Origin: Alphaproteobacteria bacterium
GTDB taxonomy: Bacteria > Pseudomonadota > Alphaproteobacteria > Micavibrionales > Micavibrionaceae
Direction of reading: 5' to 3'
Assembly (NCBI GenBank): GCA_009929775.1
Contig: RZZS01000002.1
Span: 1-64,000, forward strand
DNA: 64,000 nt
Shown here: piece after piece, positions 18,590 to 28,104 of the stretch
Position numbering within the stretch: position 1 is the first letter of the stretch
How the letters are laid out: every line of letters begins with the position of its first letter
Notes under the pieces: generated by a model
Databases searched by the model: none
What the model saw: the letters and a program-made list of their open reading frames with translations, nothing else
Told to the model about the DNA's origin: nothing
Made by a program: the position numbers and the translations under genes

Positions 18590-18651
18590 GGGGACACAAT
18601 AACTTTATGTGTCCCCACTGCAATGGGGACACATAAAGTTATTGTGTCCCC
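18590..18651. repeat. Paired REP-like palindromes, family B: GGGGACACAATAACTTTATGTGTCCCC-ACTGCAAT-GGGGACACATAAAGTTATTGTGTCCCC
   Basis: Two 27-nt imperfect palindromes in inverted orientation (exact reverse complements), 8-nt spacer (BIME-like). Confidence 0.95.
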
Positions 18652-18672
18652 GATGAGGGCGGGGATGGAATC

Positions 18673-20430
18673 TCAGGCGGGGTGGAGGATGACGGTGAAG
18701 CGGGCGCCTTTGACGGCCTTGTCGTCGCCGATGATGTTGGAGGCGAAGATCTCGCCGCCGTGATTGTCAACGATCTGACGGGCGATGGAGAGACCGAGAC
18801 CGGAGTGGCTGCCGTATTTCTCGTGTTGCGGGCGTTCGGTGTAAAACCGGTCGAAGATCGAGCTCAGTTTGCTTTCCGGTATGCCGGGTCCCTGATCCTC
18901 GATGTGAACCGCGACGGTCAGCTTGTTTGGCTCGACCCGGATCGTCACAATGCCGCCGGGCGGCGAAAAGGACAGGGCGTTGGTGATCAGATTTCGGAAA
19001 ACTTGCGCAAGGCGGCTCTGGTTGCCCTTGACGAGGAACGACTCGTTTTCCGGAATGTCGAGAACGATATTTTGTCTCTCGAGGTCGACATTGGTTGCTT
19101 CCTTGCTGTTGTCGGCGCGCTCGAGCGGGGTACGCATTGCGTCCAGAAGCTGGAGCAATATGGCGCGCAGATCGACCGTCCCAAGTTCCTCGCGCGACAG
19201 CTCCGCGTCCAGCCGCGAGGCGTTGGAGATGTCGCTGATCAGTCGGTCGAGCCGCTGCACGTCATGAAGGACGATCTCCATCAGCCTGTCGCGCTTCCCG
19301 GGGTCCGTGAGGCGGGCTGCGGTCTCGACAGCGCTCCGCAGCGAGGTCAGCGGGTTCTTGATCTCGTGCGAGACGTCGGCGGCAAAGCGCTCGATCGTAT
19401 CCATCCGGCTCCAGAGCGCGTTGGTCATTTCCCGCAGGGCGGTTGACAGTTCGCCGATCTCGTCGCGGCGTTCGGAGAGGTCGGGAATCTGGGTGTCCCG
19501 GCCCTTGCCGAGTCGCACGGCTTCCGCCGCAACGGCAAGCTTTTTCAGCGGGCGGCCGATGACGCTGGAGAGGTACAGCGACAAAAGCACGGTAATCGAC
19601 AGGGTTCCGAAAAAGACGCGCAGGATATCCATCCGCACGCGGGCAATCGCGGCCTCGATGTTCGTGCCGTCGCGGGTCAGCAGGACGACGCCGAGAACCT
19701 GCTTGATCTTCTGCACCGGTGCGGCGGCCGAGAGGGTGATCGACCCGTCGGCGTTACGCCACGCGGAGGCGGCGATGTTGCCTTCCATGGCTGCCCGGGC
19801 GTCGGGATAGGCTTGTGCCTTGCCGGTCCGGTTTTGCGGCCAGTTCGGCAGGGTAATGTTTTGCGGCAGCAGCGCCGTGAAAACGCGCGTAATGTTCTCT
19901 GCCAGTTTTTCGGCCGTGAAACCGGTTTCGGGGGCGTCCAGCGGGATGATCTGGACGATTCCGCCCGGACCCATGAGCTGATGGGAATCGCCGATCAGAT
20001 TGCCCTTCGAGTCGAACAGCCTTGTGCGGGCCTGCGTCGTCTCCGAGAGACGCCGGACCATGCGGCGGGAAAGCTCGGGGATCAGGGCTTCGGTTTCGGA
20101 CGGGTCCTGAAAGATGATCGCCTCGGCCGACACGGCGGGGCGAACCGCGCCTTCCGCAATGGCTCCGGCGAAGAGCTGGGACTGTGCCTTCAGGGTCTCA
20201 AGCTCCGCCTGTACGAGGCTTTCCTTGTACTGACCGAGATAGAGGATCGAAAAGCCGAGAATGAGGATCGGTACGACATTGACGCCGAGTATCCGCGGCG
20301 CAAGACCGACCGGGCTGCGCCCCGCGCGGGTCCAGCGTTTCCTGAGGGCGGGCGACAACTCGTCCGTTCCGGCCTTTCGGTTCCGTTTGCGGAAAATGTT
20401 ACGCGTCCTTGTAGCGATACCCCACGCCAT
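18673..20430 (-). CDS. chvG: Stimulus-sensing histidine kinase ChvG/ExoS
   Basis: N-terminal [27 protein letters not shown], HATPase; overlaps chvI. Confidence 0.85.
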   Translation of the reverse strand: MAWGIATRTRNIFRKRNRKAGTDELSPALRKRWTRAGRSPVGLAPRILGVNVVPILILGFSILYLGQYKESLVQAELETLKAQSQLFAGAIAEGAVRPAVSAEAIIFQDPSETEALIPELSRRMVRRLSETTQARTRLFDSKGNLIGDSHQLMGPGGIVQIIPLDAPETGFTAEKLAENITRVFTALLPQNITLPNWPQNRTGKAQAYPDARAAMEGNIAASAWRNADGSITLSAAAPVQKIKQVLGVVLLTRDGTNIEAAIARVRMDILRVFFGTLSITVLLSLYLSSVIGRPLKKLAVAAEAVRLGKGRDTQIPDLSERRDEIGELSTALREMTNALWSRMDTIERFAADVSHEIKNPLTSLRSAVETAARLTDPGKRDRLMEIVLHDVQRLDRLISDISNASRLDAELSREELGTVDLRAILLQLLDAMRTPLERADNSKEATNVDLERQNIVLDIPENESFLVKGNQSRLAQVFRNLITNALSFSPPGGIVTIRVEPNKLTVAVHIEDQGPGIPESKLSSIFDRFYTERPQHEKYGSHSGLGLSIARQIVDNHGGEIFASNIIGDDKAVKGARFTVILHPA

Positions 20431-21097
20431 AGAGCGTTTCGATCTGGTTGAATTCCTCGTCGACGGCCTTGAACTTCTTCCGAACCCGCTTAATGTGCGA
20501 ATCGATCGTCCGGTCATCGACATAGATATTCTCACCATAGGCCATATCAATCAACTGATCCCGGTTCTTGACGTGTCCGGGACGCTGGGCGAGCGATTTG
20601 ACGAGCAGATATTCCGTTACAGTCAGGTTGACCGGCTCACCTTTCCAGGTGCACAGGTGCCGCGCGTCGTCAAGTTCGAGCTGGCCGCGGACGACCTTTT
20701 CACCGCTTTCGGGCTCGGACGGCTGGTTGCGGAGCGATTCGCGGCGCAGCAGGGCGCGGATGCGCTCGATCAGGAGGCGCTGTGAGAACGGTTTGGTGAT
20801 GTAGTCGTCGGCGCCCATGCGAAGACCCAGAACCTCATCGATCTCGTCGTCCTTGGAGGTCAGAAAGATGACCGGTACGGCGCTCTTTTCGCGCAGTTTG
20901 GTCAGAACCTCCATTCCGTCCATGCGCGGCATCTTGATGTCGAGAACGACCAGATCCGGCGTCCTTTCCATGATGCCGAGATAGCCTTCCTCGCCGTCAT
21001 TGTAGGTGCGCACGTCATAGCCTTCTGCGTCGAGCGCCATGGAGACGGAGGTGGTAATATTCTGGTCGTCGTCGACGAGAACGATTTGCTGGGTCAT
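20399..21097 (-). CDS. chvI: Response regulator ChvI (OmpR family)
   Basis: [38 protein letters not shown]...[35 protein letters not shown]. Confidence 0.92.
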   Translation of the reverse strand: MTQQIVLVDDDQNITTSVSMALDAEGYDVRTYNDGEEGYLGIMERTPDLVVLDIKMPRMDGMEVLTKLREKSAVPVIFLTSKDDEIDEVLGLRMGADDYITKPFSQRLLIERIRALLRRESLRNQPSEPESGEKVVRGQLELDDARHLCTWKGEPVNLTVTEYLLVKSLAQRPGHVKNRDQLIDMAYGENIYVDDRTIDSHIKRVRKKFKAVDEEFNQIETLYGVGYRYKDA

Positions 21098-21184
21098 GTG
21101 GGTCTGCTCGTTTGTAAGAAATTATTCTTTGTCTTGAAGACTATAACGCGGTTTACGGCAATTTTTCGCCCGCAATGTTGCAAA

Positions 21185-22573
21185 TTAGGGAAGAAAATCT
21201 GTTTTTTCAATTTTTTCCATACCTTCGGTAGCGAGAACGTCTCCGGCAAGGTAGAGCGAGCCGCAGATCAGCAGTCGTCCCGGCCCGTCATGCCGTGCGA
21301 AGAAGGCGGAAAGGCCCGCGCCAATTGTTTTTTCGTCAAGCGAGTCGACCGGTGTTCCGAGTTTGGCCGCAAGCTCCCCGGGCGTGAACGACTCGTCCGC
21401 GGCGCAGGGTATGGTCATGGCCGAAAGGGTGGCGGCGTGGGGGACCAGCGGCTGCAGGAAAGGACGCGGATCCTTTTTCTTCAGCATCCCGGCGAGGATG
21501 TGCAGCGGCAGGCCGTCGCGCGCGCTCCAGTTCCGGGCTTGTGCGGCGAGGACGTCACCGGCCGAGTCGTTGTGGCCGCCATCGACATAGACCTCCCAGC
21601 CGGGCGGTATCACGTTTTTGAGGGCGCCATCGCCGATCCTTTGCAAACGCGCCGGCCAGCGAACGGACAGAAGGCCTTTACTGACAGCCTCTCCTCCGAA
21701 AATCCGGACCTGAAGGGCGGGCGGGAGAACGTGTAACGTGGCAAGTGCCGCGCCCGCGTTGAGAACCTGATGGTCTCCGGCGAGGTTCGGGCGAGGAAGA
21801 GAAATCATCCTCTCTCCGAACCGAAAACGCATCCGGTTATCCTCGCCGGATTCGCACGACCAGTCGCTACCCGCCTTGTACAGGGGAATCCCGCGGTCCC
21901 GCGCCTTGCTTTCGAACACGGGGACGACGCCGCTCCGAAGGCCTTCCCCGGTCTGGTAACCGAGAACGGCCGGGGAGCCTGGCTTGAAGATCCCGGCCTT
22001 TTCTCCGGCGATGTCGGTGAGGCTCTCACCGAGAAATTCCTGGTGGTCTCGGGATATCGTCGTAATCACGGTGGCGAGCGGGCGCGTTACGACATTCGTA
22101 CAGTCGAGCCGCCCGCCCAGGCCGACCTCAAGCAGGCAGATATCGGCAGGCGACCGCGCGAATGCCGCAAAGGCGATGGCGGTCGTGATTTCGAAGAAGG
22201 TGATCGCGCCGTCGCCGTTTTTCTCCAGCGCCTCGTCGATCAGTGCTTCAAGCGGGCCGTCGCCGATTTCCTCACCGGCAAGAACAATCCGTTCGTTGAA
22301 GCGGATCAGATGCGGCGAGGTATAGACGTGAACGCGCAGTCCGGCGGCTTCGAGAATCGCGCGCAGGGTGGCGATCACCGATCCCTTGCCGTTCGTGCCC
22401 GCGACATGGATGACAGGCGGCAGTTTTTCGTGGGGATTGCCGAACGCGGCCAACAGATCGAGATAGGGTCTCCGGAAACCGAGATCGACCGTCTTGTCGC
22501 GGTTAAGAACGTACAGGGTCCGGAGCTTGTCTTCCAGCGTACGGTTCGGGTGGTGCAGGTCCGCCGCGTGCAT
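21185..22573 (-). CDS. folC: Bifunctional folylpolyglutamate/dihydrofolate synthase
   Basis: HVAGTNGKGSVIATLRAILEAAGLRVHVYTSPHLIRFNERI. Confidence 0.93.
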   Translation of the reverse strand: MHAADLHHPNRTLEDKLRTLYVLNRDKTVDLGFRRPYLDLLAAFGNPHEKLPPVIHVAGTNGKGSVIATLRAILEAAGLRVHVYTSPHLIRFNERIVLAGEEIGDGPLEALIDEALEKNGDGAITFFEITTAIAFAAFARSPADICLLEVGLGGRLDCTNVVTRPLATVITTISRDHQEFLGESLTDIAGEKAGIFKPGSPAVLGYQTGEGLRSGVVPVFESKARDRGIPLYKAGSDWSCESGEDNRMRFRFGERMISLPRPNLAGDHQVLNAGAALATLHVLPPALQVRIFGGEAVSKGLLSVRWPARLQRIGDGALKNVIPPGWEVYVDGGHNDSAGDVLAAQARNWSARDGLPLHILAGMLKKKDPRPFLQPLVPHAATLSAMTIPCAADESFTPGELAAKLGTPVDSLDEKTIGAGLSAFFARHDGPGRLLICGSLYLAGDVLATEGMEKIEKTDFLP

Positions 22574-23659
22574 CTAGCCGCCAGCGGCAGACTTGCGCGG
22601 GCGCGCCGTGTTTTCGGCTTGTTCTGCCACTACCGCCGTCTTGCGGGTGCGCTCTTTCTTTTTGTCTTCGAGTGAGGCGACCGTTCCGGCCGTACGTGCG
22701 GCGCTTGCATAATCGATCGGGGCGGATCTGTAGACTTTGGACGGGCCGGATTTTTTCCCGTTGCCGTTCCTGTTCTTGCGTCCGCCGCCGCCGTTTCCGT
22801 TCTCTTTCCGGACGTTCATCAGCAGATCGAGAATACGGCCGATGGTGGCCTTGAGGTCCTTGCGCTCCACGACCATGTCGATCATGCCGTGTTCGAGCAG
22901 GTATTCCGCTGTCTGGAAGCCTTCGGGAAGTTTTTCGCGAATGGTTTCCTCGATGACGCGCTTGCCCGCGAAGCCGATCATGGCGCCGGGCTCGGAAATG
23001 TGGATGTCGCCGACCATGGCGAAGGAGGCGCTGACCCCCCCGGTCGTCGGGTCTGTGAGGAGAACGAGATAAGGCAGGCCCGCTTCCTTGACCATGTCGA
23101 CCGCGATGATCGAGCGCGGCATCTGGATCAGCGAGAGCATGCCTTCCTGCATGCGCGCCCCGCCCGAAGCCGGGATGACGAGCAGAGCGGCGTGCTCGCG
23201 TACAGCGGTTTCGGCTGCGCGTACGAGGCCTTCCCCGACGGCCGTTCCCATCGATCCGCCCATGAAGGAGAAATCGAATCCGGCGATGACGACGGGAGCG
23301 CCTTCGATGGTTCCTTTTGCGACGATAATGGCTTCGTCCCGTCCTGTCCTGCTCTGGGTTTCCTTCAGGCGGTCGGCGTACTTCTTCCTGTCTTTGAACT
23401 TGAGCGGATCGTGCGGAACGTCAGGCAGGGCAATTTTCTCGTACCGGCCCTCGTCAAAAAGCAGTTCGAGGCGCTTGAAGATATCGATTTTCAGGTGGTG
23501 GCCGCAGTGATAGCAGACATTGAGGCTGTTTTCGAGGTCGCGGTGAAACAGCATGCCTTCGCAGCCCGGGCATTTTTGCCACAAATTGTCCGGTACCTCT
23601 TTTTGCTGGTGCACGAAGGAGCGGATTTTCGGGCGGATAATGTTGCTTATCCAGTTCAT
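22574..23659 (-). CDS. accD: Acetyl-CoA carboxylase carboxyltransferase subunit beta
   Basis: Zn-finger CPGC...CYHCGHH; DPTTGGVSASFAMVGDIHISEPGAMIGFAGKRVIEETI; Gly/Asn/Lys-rich C-terminal extension. Confidence 0.93.
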   Translation of the reverse strand: MNWISNIIRPKIRSFVHQQKEVPDNLWQKCPGCEGMLFHRDLENSLNVCYHCGHHLKIDIFKRLELLFDEGRYEKIALPDVPHDPLKFKDRKKYADRLKETQSRTGRDEAIIVAKGTIEGAPVVIAGFDFSFMGGSMGTAVGEGLVRAAETAVREHAALLVIPASGGARMQEGMLSLIQMPRSIIAVDMVKEAGLPYLVLLTDPTTGGVSASFAMVGDIHISEPGAMIGFAGKRVIEETIREKLPEGFQTAEYLLEHGMIDMVVERKDLKATIGRILDLLMNVRKENGNGGGGRKNRNGNGKKSGPSKVYRSAPIDYASAARTAGTVASLEDKKKERTRKTAVVAEQAENTARPRKSAAGG

Positions 23660-23691
23660 TTTTCTCTCCTGGGAAGGGGCGGGTGACGCTC

Positions 23692-24507
23692 TTAAGACAT
23701 TGTCTCCTGGTCGAGCGCTTCACGCAGTGCTTTTACCTGTTCCAATACCTTTTGTGGCATGTCCGGGGCATCGAGGTGGTCAGCGATCGTTGTAACGATG
23801 GCCGAACCGACCACCACCGCGTCTGCCGCTTTCGCCATTTCAGCGGCATCGCCGGGCGTCTTTATACCAAAACCGACGGCAACAGGCAAATCGCTCGATT
23901 GCCGCAGGCGCGCGACGCTCACCGCCACTTTTGAGGCGTCGGCGCTGGCCGTGCCGGTGACGCCCGTGATCGAGACGAAATAGAGGAAACCTCCCGCCCC
24001 TTTCAGAACGACGGGCAGGCGCGCGTCGTCGGTTGTCGGGGCGACGAGACGGATGATATGGATGTCCCGCTCTCTGGCCAGCACGCGGATGTCCACGTCT
24101 TCCTCCGGCGGCAGATCGACGATGATGAGTCCGTCCACGCCGGATTCGGCGGCCTCGTCCATGAAGGCCAGCGGCCCGAAGGCGAGAACCGGGTTGAGAT
24201 AGCCCATCAGCACGAGCGGTGTCTTCTTGTGCCCCTCGCGAAAGGCGCGGACCATCTGGAACGTCTGTTTCATGTTCGCGCCGCTTTTGAGGGCGCGCTG
24301 GCTTGCCGCCTGAATCGCCGGTCCGTCGGCCATCGGGTCGGAAAACGGCATGCCCAGTTCGATCAGATCGGCCCCTGCGCCGGGCAGCGCGTTCAAAATC
24401 TCAAGGCTGCGCGCGTAATCCGGGTCGCCAGCCGTGACAAAGGTCACAAGTCCGGAGCGGCCCTTGGTCTTGAGCGAATTGAAACGTCTGTCGATGCGGT
24501 TTGTCAT
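23692..24507 (-). CDS. trpA: Tryptophan synthase alpha chain
   Basis: LVTFVTAGDPDY...DLIELGMPFSDPMADGPAIQAASQRAL. Confidence 0.95.
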   Translation of the reverse strand: MTNRIDRRFNSLKTKGRSGLVTFVTAGDPDYARSLEILNALPGAGADLIELGMPFSDPMADGPAIQAASQRALKSGANMKQTFQMVRAFREGHKKTPLVLMGYLNPVLAFGPLAFMDEAAESGVDGLIIVDLPPEEDVDIRVLARERDIHIIRLVAPTTDDARLPVVLKGAGGFLYFVSITGVTGTASADASKVAVSVARLRQSSDLPVAVGFGIKTPGDAAEMAKAADAVVVGSAIVTTIADHLDAPDMPQKVLEQVKALREALDQETMS

Positions 24508-24556
24508 GATCAGCGCCTTTATAACCGGGAAGCGGCGTTCGGCGAAAGGGTTTTCA

Positions 24557-25771
24557 TCAGATCGTTACCCCCAGCTTCTCCGCCACCGTGAATATGTCCT
24601 TGTCCCCCCGGCCGCTCATGTTGAGGACGATGATGTGGTCCTTTGGCAACTCCGGGGCCATACGCATGACATGGGCGAAGGCGTGGGCAGGTTCGAGGGC
24701 GGGGATGATGCCCTCGAGCTTCGCGCAAAGCTGGAAAGCCTCCATCGCTTCGTCGTCCGTGACAGAGACGTACTGTACGCGTTTGCGGTCGAACAGCCAG
24801 GCGTGTTCGGGGCCGATGCCGGGATAGTCGAGTCCGGCGGAGATTGAGTGGGCTTCCTGTATCTGCCCGTCCTCGTCCTGAAGAAAATAGCTTTGCATGC
24901 CGTGCAGTACACCCGCCTTGCCGCCGTTCAGCGAGGCGGCGTGCTTGCCGGTTTCGATGCCGTACCCGGCAGCCTCGACGCCGAACATCTTTACGTCGGA
25001 ATCGTCCAGGAACGGATGGAACAGGCCGATGGCGTTCGAGCCGCCGCCGATACAGGCGACGAGGCTGTCGGGCAGGCGGCGCTCGCGTTCCAGTATCTGC
25101 GTACGCGTTTCCTTGCCGATCACCGACTGGAAATCGCGAACCATGGCCGGATACGGGTGCGGCCCCCCGACCGTGCCAATCAGGTAGTACGTGTCCTCGA
25201 CATTGGCGACCCAGTCCCGCAAGGCCTCGTTCATCGCGTCTTTCAGGGTGGAGGAGCCGCTTGTAACCGGGCGGACTTCGGCGCCCAGGAGCTTCATGCG
25301 AAAGACGTTGGGTTTCTGGCGCTCGATATCGGTCGCGCCCATGAAGACGGTGCAAGGCAGGTCGAACAGCGCGCAGACGGTGGCCGTCGCCACGCCGTGC
25401 TGGCCCGCGCCGGTTTCAGCGATGATGCGGGTCTTGCCCATACGTTTGGCGAGCAGGATCTGCCCGAGGCAATGGTTGATCTTGTGCGCGCCGGTGTGGT
25501 TGAGCTCTTCGCGCTTGAAATAAATTTTCGCGCCGCCGAAATGGCGCGTTGTCGCCTCGGCGAAATAGAGAGGGCTCGGCCGGCCGATATAATCGCGCGC
25601 AAGCCCCTCGAATTCCGCCCAGAAACCGGGATCGTTGCGTGCCTCTCCCCATGCCTTCTCGACGCTCAGGATCAAGGGCATCAGCGTTTCCGCGACATAG
25701 CGCCCGCCATAGGGGCCGAAATGGCCCTTCTCGTCGGGTCCGGCGCGGTAGGTGTTGGGTTTGAGCGTCAT
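24557..25771 (-). CDS. trpB: Tryptophan synthase beta chain
   Basis: [19 protein letters not shown]...[41 protein letters not shown]. Confidence 0.95.
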   Translation of the reverse strand: MTLKPNTYRAGPDEKGHFGPYGGRYVAETLMPLILSVEKAWGEARNDPGFWAEFEGLARDYIGRPSPLYFAEATTRHFGGAKIYFKREELNHTGAHKINHCLGQILLAKRMGKTRIIAETGAGQHGVATATVCALFDLPCTVFMGATDIERQKPNVFRMKLLGAEVRPVTSGSSTLKDAMNEALRDWVANVEDTYYLIGTVGGPHPYPAMVRDFQSVIGKETRTQILERERRLPDSLVACIGGGSNAIGLFHPFLDDSDVKMFGVEAAGYGIETGKHAASLNGGKAGVLHGMQSYFLQDEDGQIQEAHSISAGLDYPGIGPEHAWLFDRKRVQYVSVTDDEAMEAFQLCAKLEGIIPALEPAHAFAHVMRMAPELPKDHIIVLNMSGRGDKDIFTVAEKLGVTI

Positions 25772-25857
25772 GATCGTTCTCCGGGCGTTGCAGCCTTCAT
25801 AGGTACCGACTCGCGCGCGCAGGGGCAAGATTCAAATGTGTCCGCCAGTGGTGGACG

Positions 25858-26532
25858 CTATGTCGCCTTGAGATAATTCGGCTTGAATCGGCGCGTCCGT
25901 TTCATCACGTCGAAGAACTCGGCGATTTTTTCGGGGGATTTGCGTCCCGGTTCGTCCTCGACGCCGCTCGCGAGGTCGACGACGTCGGGAGCGAGGGTCT
26001 CTAGGGCCTGCTCGATATTGGCGGCGTTCAGGCCGCCTGAGAGCATCCATGGTTTCGGGCACTCATAGCCCGCGAGAATATTCCAGTCGAAGCTTTGGCC
26101 GGTGCCGCCCGGAAGCGCTGCGTCCGCAGGCCGCGCGTCGAACAGGAACCAGTCGGCGACGGACTCGAAATCGCGCGTTGCAGCGAGATCTTCCGGAGCG
26201 GCCAGACGAAAAGCCTTGATGACCGGAACGCCGAATTTTTCCCGAATCGCCCGTACGCGTTCCGGGCTCTCGCCTCCGTGGAGCTGGATAAGGTCGAGCC
26301 ATGCGTACTCCACGGGACCCGCGAGGTCGTCGTCGGTCGGGTCGACGAACAAGCCGACGACCTTGACCTGATCCGGGCACAGGCCCGACAGCGTTACGGC
26401 CGTTTCAATGGGTACGAAGCGCGGTGACGGCGGATAGAAATTCAGCCCGATATAATTCGTTCCGCCCCTGACAGCAGCTTTGAGCGCGTACGGATCGTTA
26501 ATGCCGCAAATCTTGACATCGACCGGGGTCAA
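25858..26532 (-). CDS. trpF: Phosphoribosylanthranilate isomerase
   Basis: VKICGINDPYALKAAVRGG...GLFVDPTDDD; probable TTG start overlapping the pyrF stop. Confidence 0.88.
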   Translation of the reverse strand: MTPVDVKICGINDPYALKAAVRGGTNYIGLNFYPPSPRFVPIETAVTLSGLCPDQVKVVGLFVDPTDDDLAGPVEYAWLDLIQLHGGESPERVRAIREKFGVPVIKAFRLAAPEDLAATRDFESVADWFLFDARPADAALPGGTGQSFDWNILAGYECPKPWMLSGGLNAANIEQALETLAPDVVDLASGVEDEPGRKSPEKIAEFFDVMKRTRRFKPNYLKAT

Positions 26533-27236
26533 GGCAGTTCGTCCAGAATCGCGCGCGCCGCCGCGCCGGGGTCGCCGGCTTTTGTGATCGGGCGGCCGAT
26601 GACGAGGTGGGTGGCACCTTTGGCCAGTGCCTCGCGCGGCGTCATGACGCGTTTCTGGTCCTGTACGTCCGCGCCCGCCGGGCGAATGCCGGGGACCATT
26701 AGCGCAAAATCGTTTCCGCACGCTTTTCGGAGCGTTTCGATCTCGTGGCTCGAACAGACGACGCCGTCCAGATCCGCTTCCCGGGCGAGGAGCGCGAGCC
26801 GCTCGACCTGCGCGGCGGCAGGGCGGTTTTGGCCGACTTGCTCGAGACTGGTGTCGTCGAGGCTGGTGAGTACCGTGACGGCCAGAAGCTTCGTTCCCGG
26901 CGCGCAGGAATCGCGTGCCGCGCGCATCATCTCAAGGCCGCCTGACGCGTGGACGTTGATGTACGCTGGATGCAGGCGGTTCGAAACGGCATGTACGGCC
27001 CCCGCTACCGTATTTGGAATGTCGTGGAATTTCAGGTCGAGGAACAGACGTGCGTCCGCGCGATTCTCAAGAAGCCGTTCAATTCCGTCCGTACCGCGGG
27101 CGCTGAAAAATTCCAGACCGCACTTGATACCGATTCGATCCAGAGGAAGCGAATCGACGAGTGTCCGGGCGACCGTAAGGTCCGGCGTGTCGATGGCACA
27201 GAATATCCGGGGAAGGGAGTTCGTCGTTGTCGTCAT
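26529..27236 (-). CDS. pyrF: Orotidine 5'-phosphate decarboxylase
   Basis: FCAIDTPDLTVARTLVDSL...LFLDLKFHDIPNTVAGAV. Confidence 0.93.
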   Translation of the reverse strand: MTTTTNSLPRIFCAIDTPDLTVARTLVDSLPLDRIGIKCGLEFFSARGTDGIERLLENRADARLFLDLKFHDIPNTVAGAVHAVSNRLHPAYINVHASGGLEMMRAARDSCAPGTKLLAVTVLTSLDDTSLEQVGQNRPAAAQVERLALLAREADLDGVVCSSHEIETLRKACGNDFALMVPGIRPAGADVQDQKRVMTPREALAKGATHLVIGRPITKAGDPGAAARAILDELP

Positions 27237-27577
27237 TGAAGCGTCCTGGGGCCCTCAAGCTGATAGGGCGGGGCGGTGGATTCGCCGCCGGAAGAACCGG
27301 CAAGAGCGCTTTCCGATTCCAGCTCACGCTCGAGTTTGCGGATCGCTTTTTGTTGCTTCCTGCGCTCGCGGCGGATGGGAAAATGGTCGATCCAGACGAT
27401 AAAACTGCCTGCCACAAAGCCGATAACGAGCGCGGCAAGGCAGACGAGCGAGAGCGGCATCGTCATATCGGGATGGAACGGGCTCCAGGTCACAGGAACT
27501 GGCGCGGAGTTGGCGACCGCGAAGGAGACCGCCAGAAAACCGAGCAGAGCGCCTGAAACCCAGCGGATAACGCGCAT
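27233..27577 (-). CDS. LapA domain-containing (DUF1049) membrane protein
   Basis: Two TM segments, FLAVSFAVANSAPVPVTWSPF; located next to ihfB. Confidence 0.75.
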   Translation of the reverse strand: MRVIRWVSGALLGFLAVSFAVANSAPVPVTWSPFHPDMTMPLSLVCLAALVIGFVAGSFIVWIDHFPIRRERRKQQKAIRKLERELESESALAGSSGGESTAPPYQLEGPRTLQ

Positions 27578-27581
27578 TGAT

Positions 27582-27866
27582 TTATTCTTCGTCGTTCAGC
27601 CGTTCGCGCAGGGCTTTTCCTGTTTTGAAAAAGGGTAGTCGCTTGGCTTCGACTTCGACAGTATCGCCGGTGCGCGGGTTGCGTCCTGTACGGGCCTCGC
27701 GTTCCTTGACCGAGAATGCGCCAAAGCCACGCAGTTCGACGCGGTTTCCTTCAGCCAGCGCGCGCGTGATTTCCTCGAACACGGTGTCGACGATTTTTTC
27801 AACGTCGCGCATGTAGAGGTGTGGGTTTCGCTCGGCGAGGCGCTGGACGAGTTCTGACTTGGTCAT
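27582..27866 (-). CDS. ihfB: Integration host factor subunit beta
   Basis: [67 protein letters not shown]. Confidence 0.95.
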   Translation of the reverse strand: MTKSELVQRLAERNPHLYMRDVEKIVDTVFEEITRALAEGNRVELRGFGAFSVKEREARTGRNPRTGDTVEVEAKRLPFFKTGKALRERLNDEE

Positions 27867-28012
27867 GCAGTCTCCTCTTGAAAATCCTTTTTGATGAGGC
27901 CTTTACCTAACAACGGCAGCAAGGCGATAAAGTTCAATTCGTCTGAGTTACCGGATAACTTGCAATAGTTGACGCCCGTTCGTCAAGTGAAAGTCATTGA
28001 TCGTAAAGCATA

Positions 28013-28055
28013 TTTCAAAAAAAGCGAAGGCCGGTGCGGAAACCGCACCGGCCTT
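28013..28055 (-). terminator. Rho-independent terminator downstream of rpsA
   Basis: Minus strand: AAGGCCGGTGCGG-TTT-CCGCACCGGCCTT followed by CGCTTTTTTT. Confidence 0.85.
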
Positions 28056-28104
28056 GTCCTGTGGATATCGCTGAAGGCGGTGAATCGCCGCGCCTAACTT
28101 GGGA

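Noticed and set aside
22574-22830. AccD C-terminal Gly/Asn/Lys-rich extension as a separate gene or insertion
   Set aside because: In frame with accD and low-complexity; C-terminal extensions of AccD are common.
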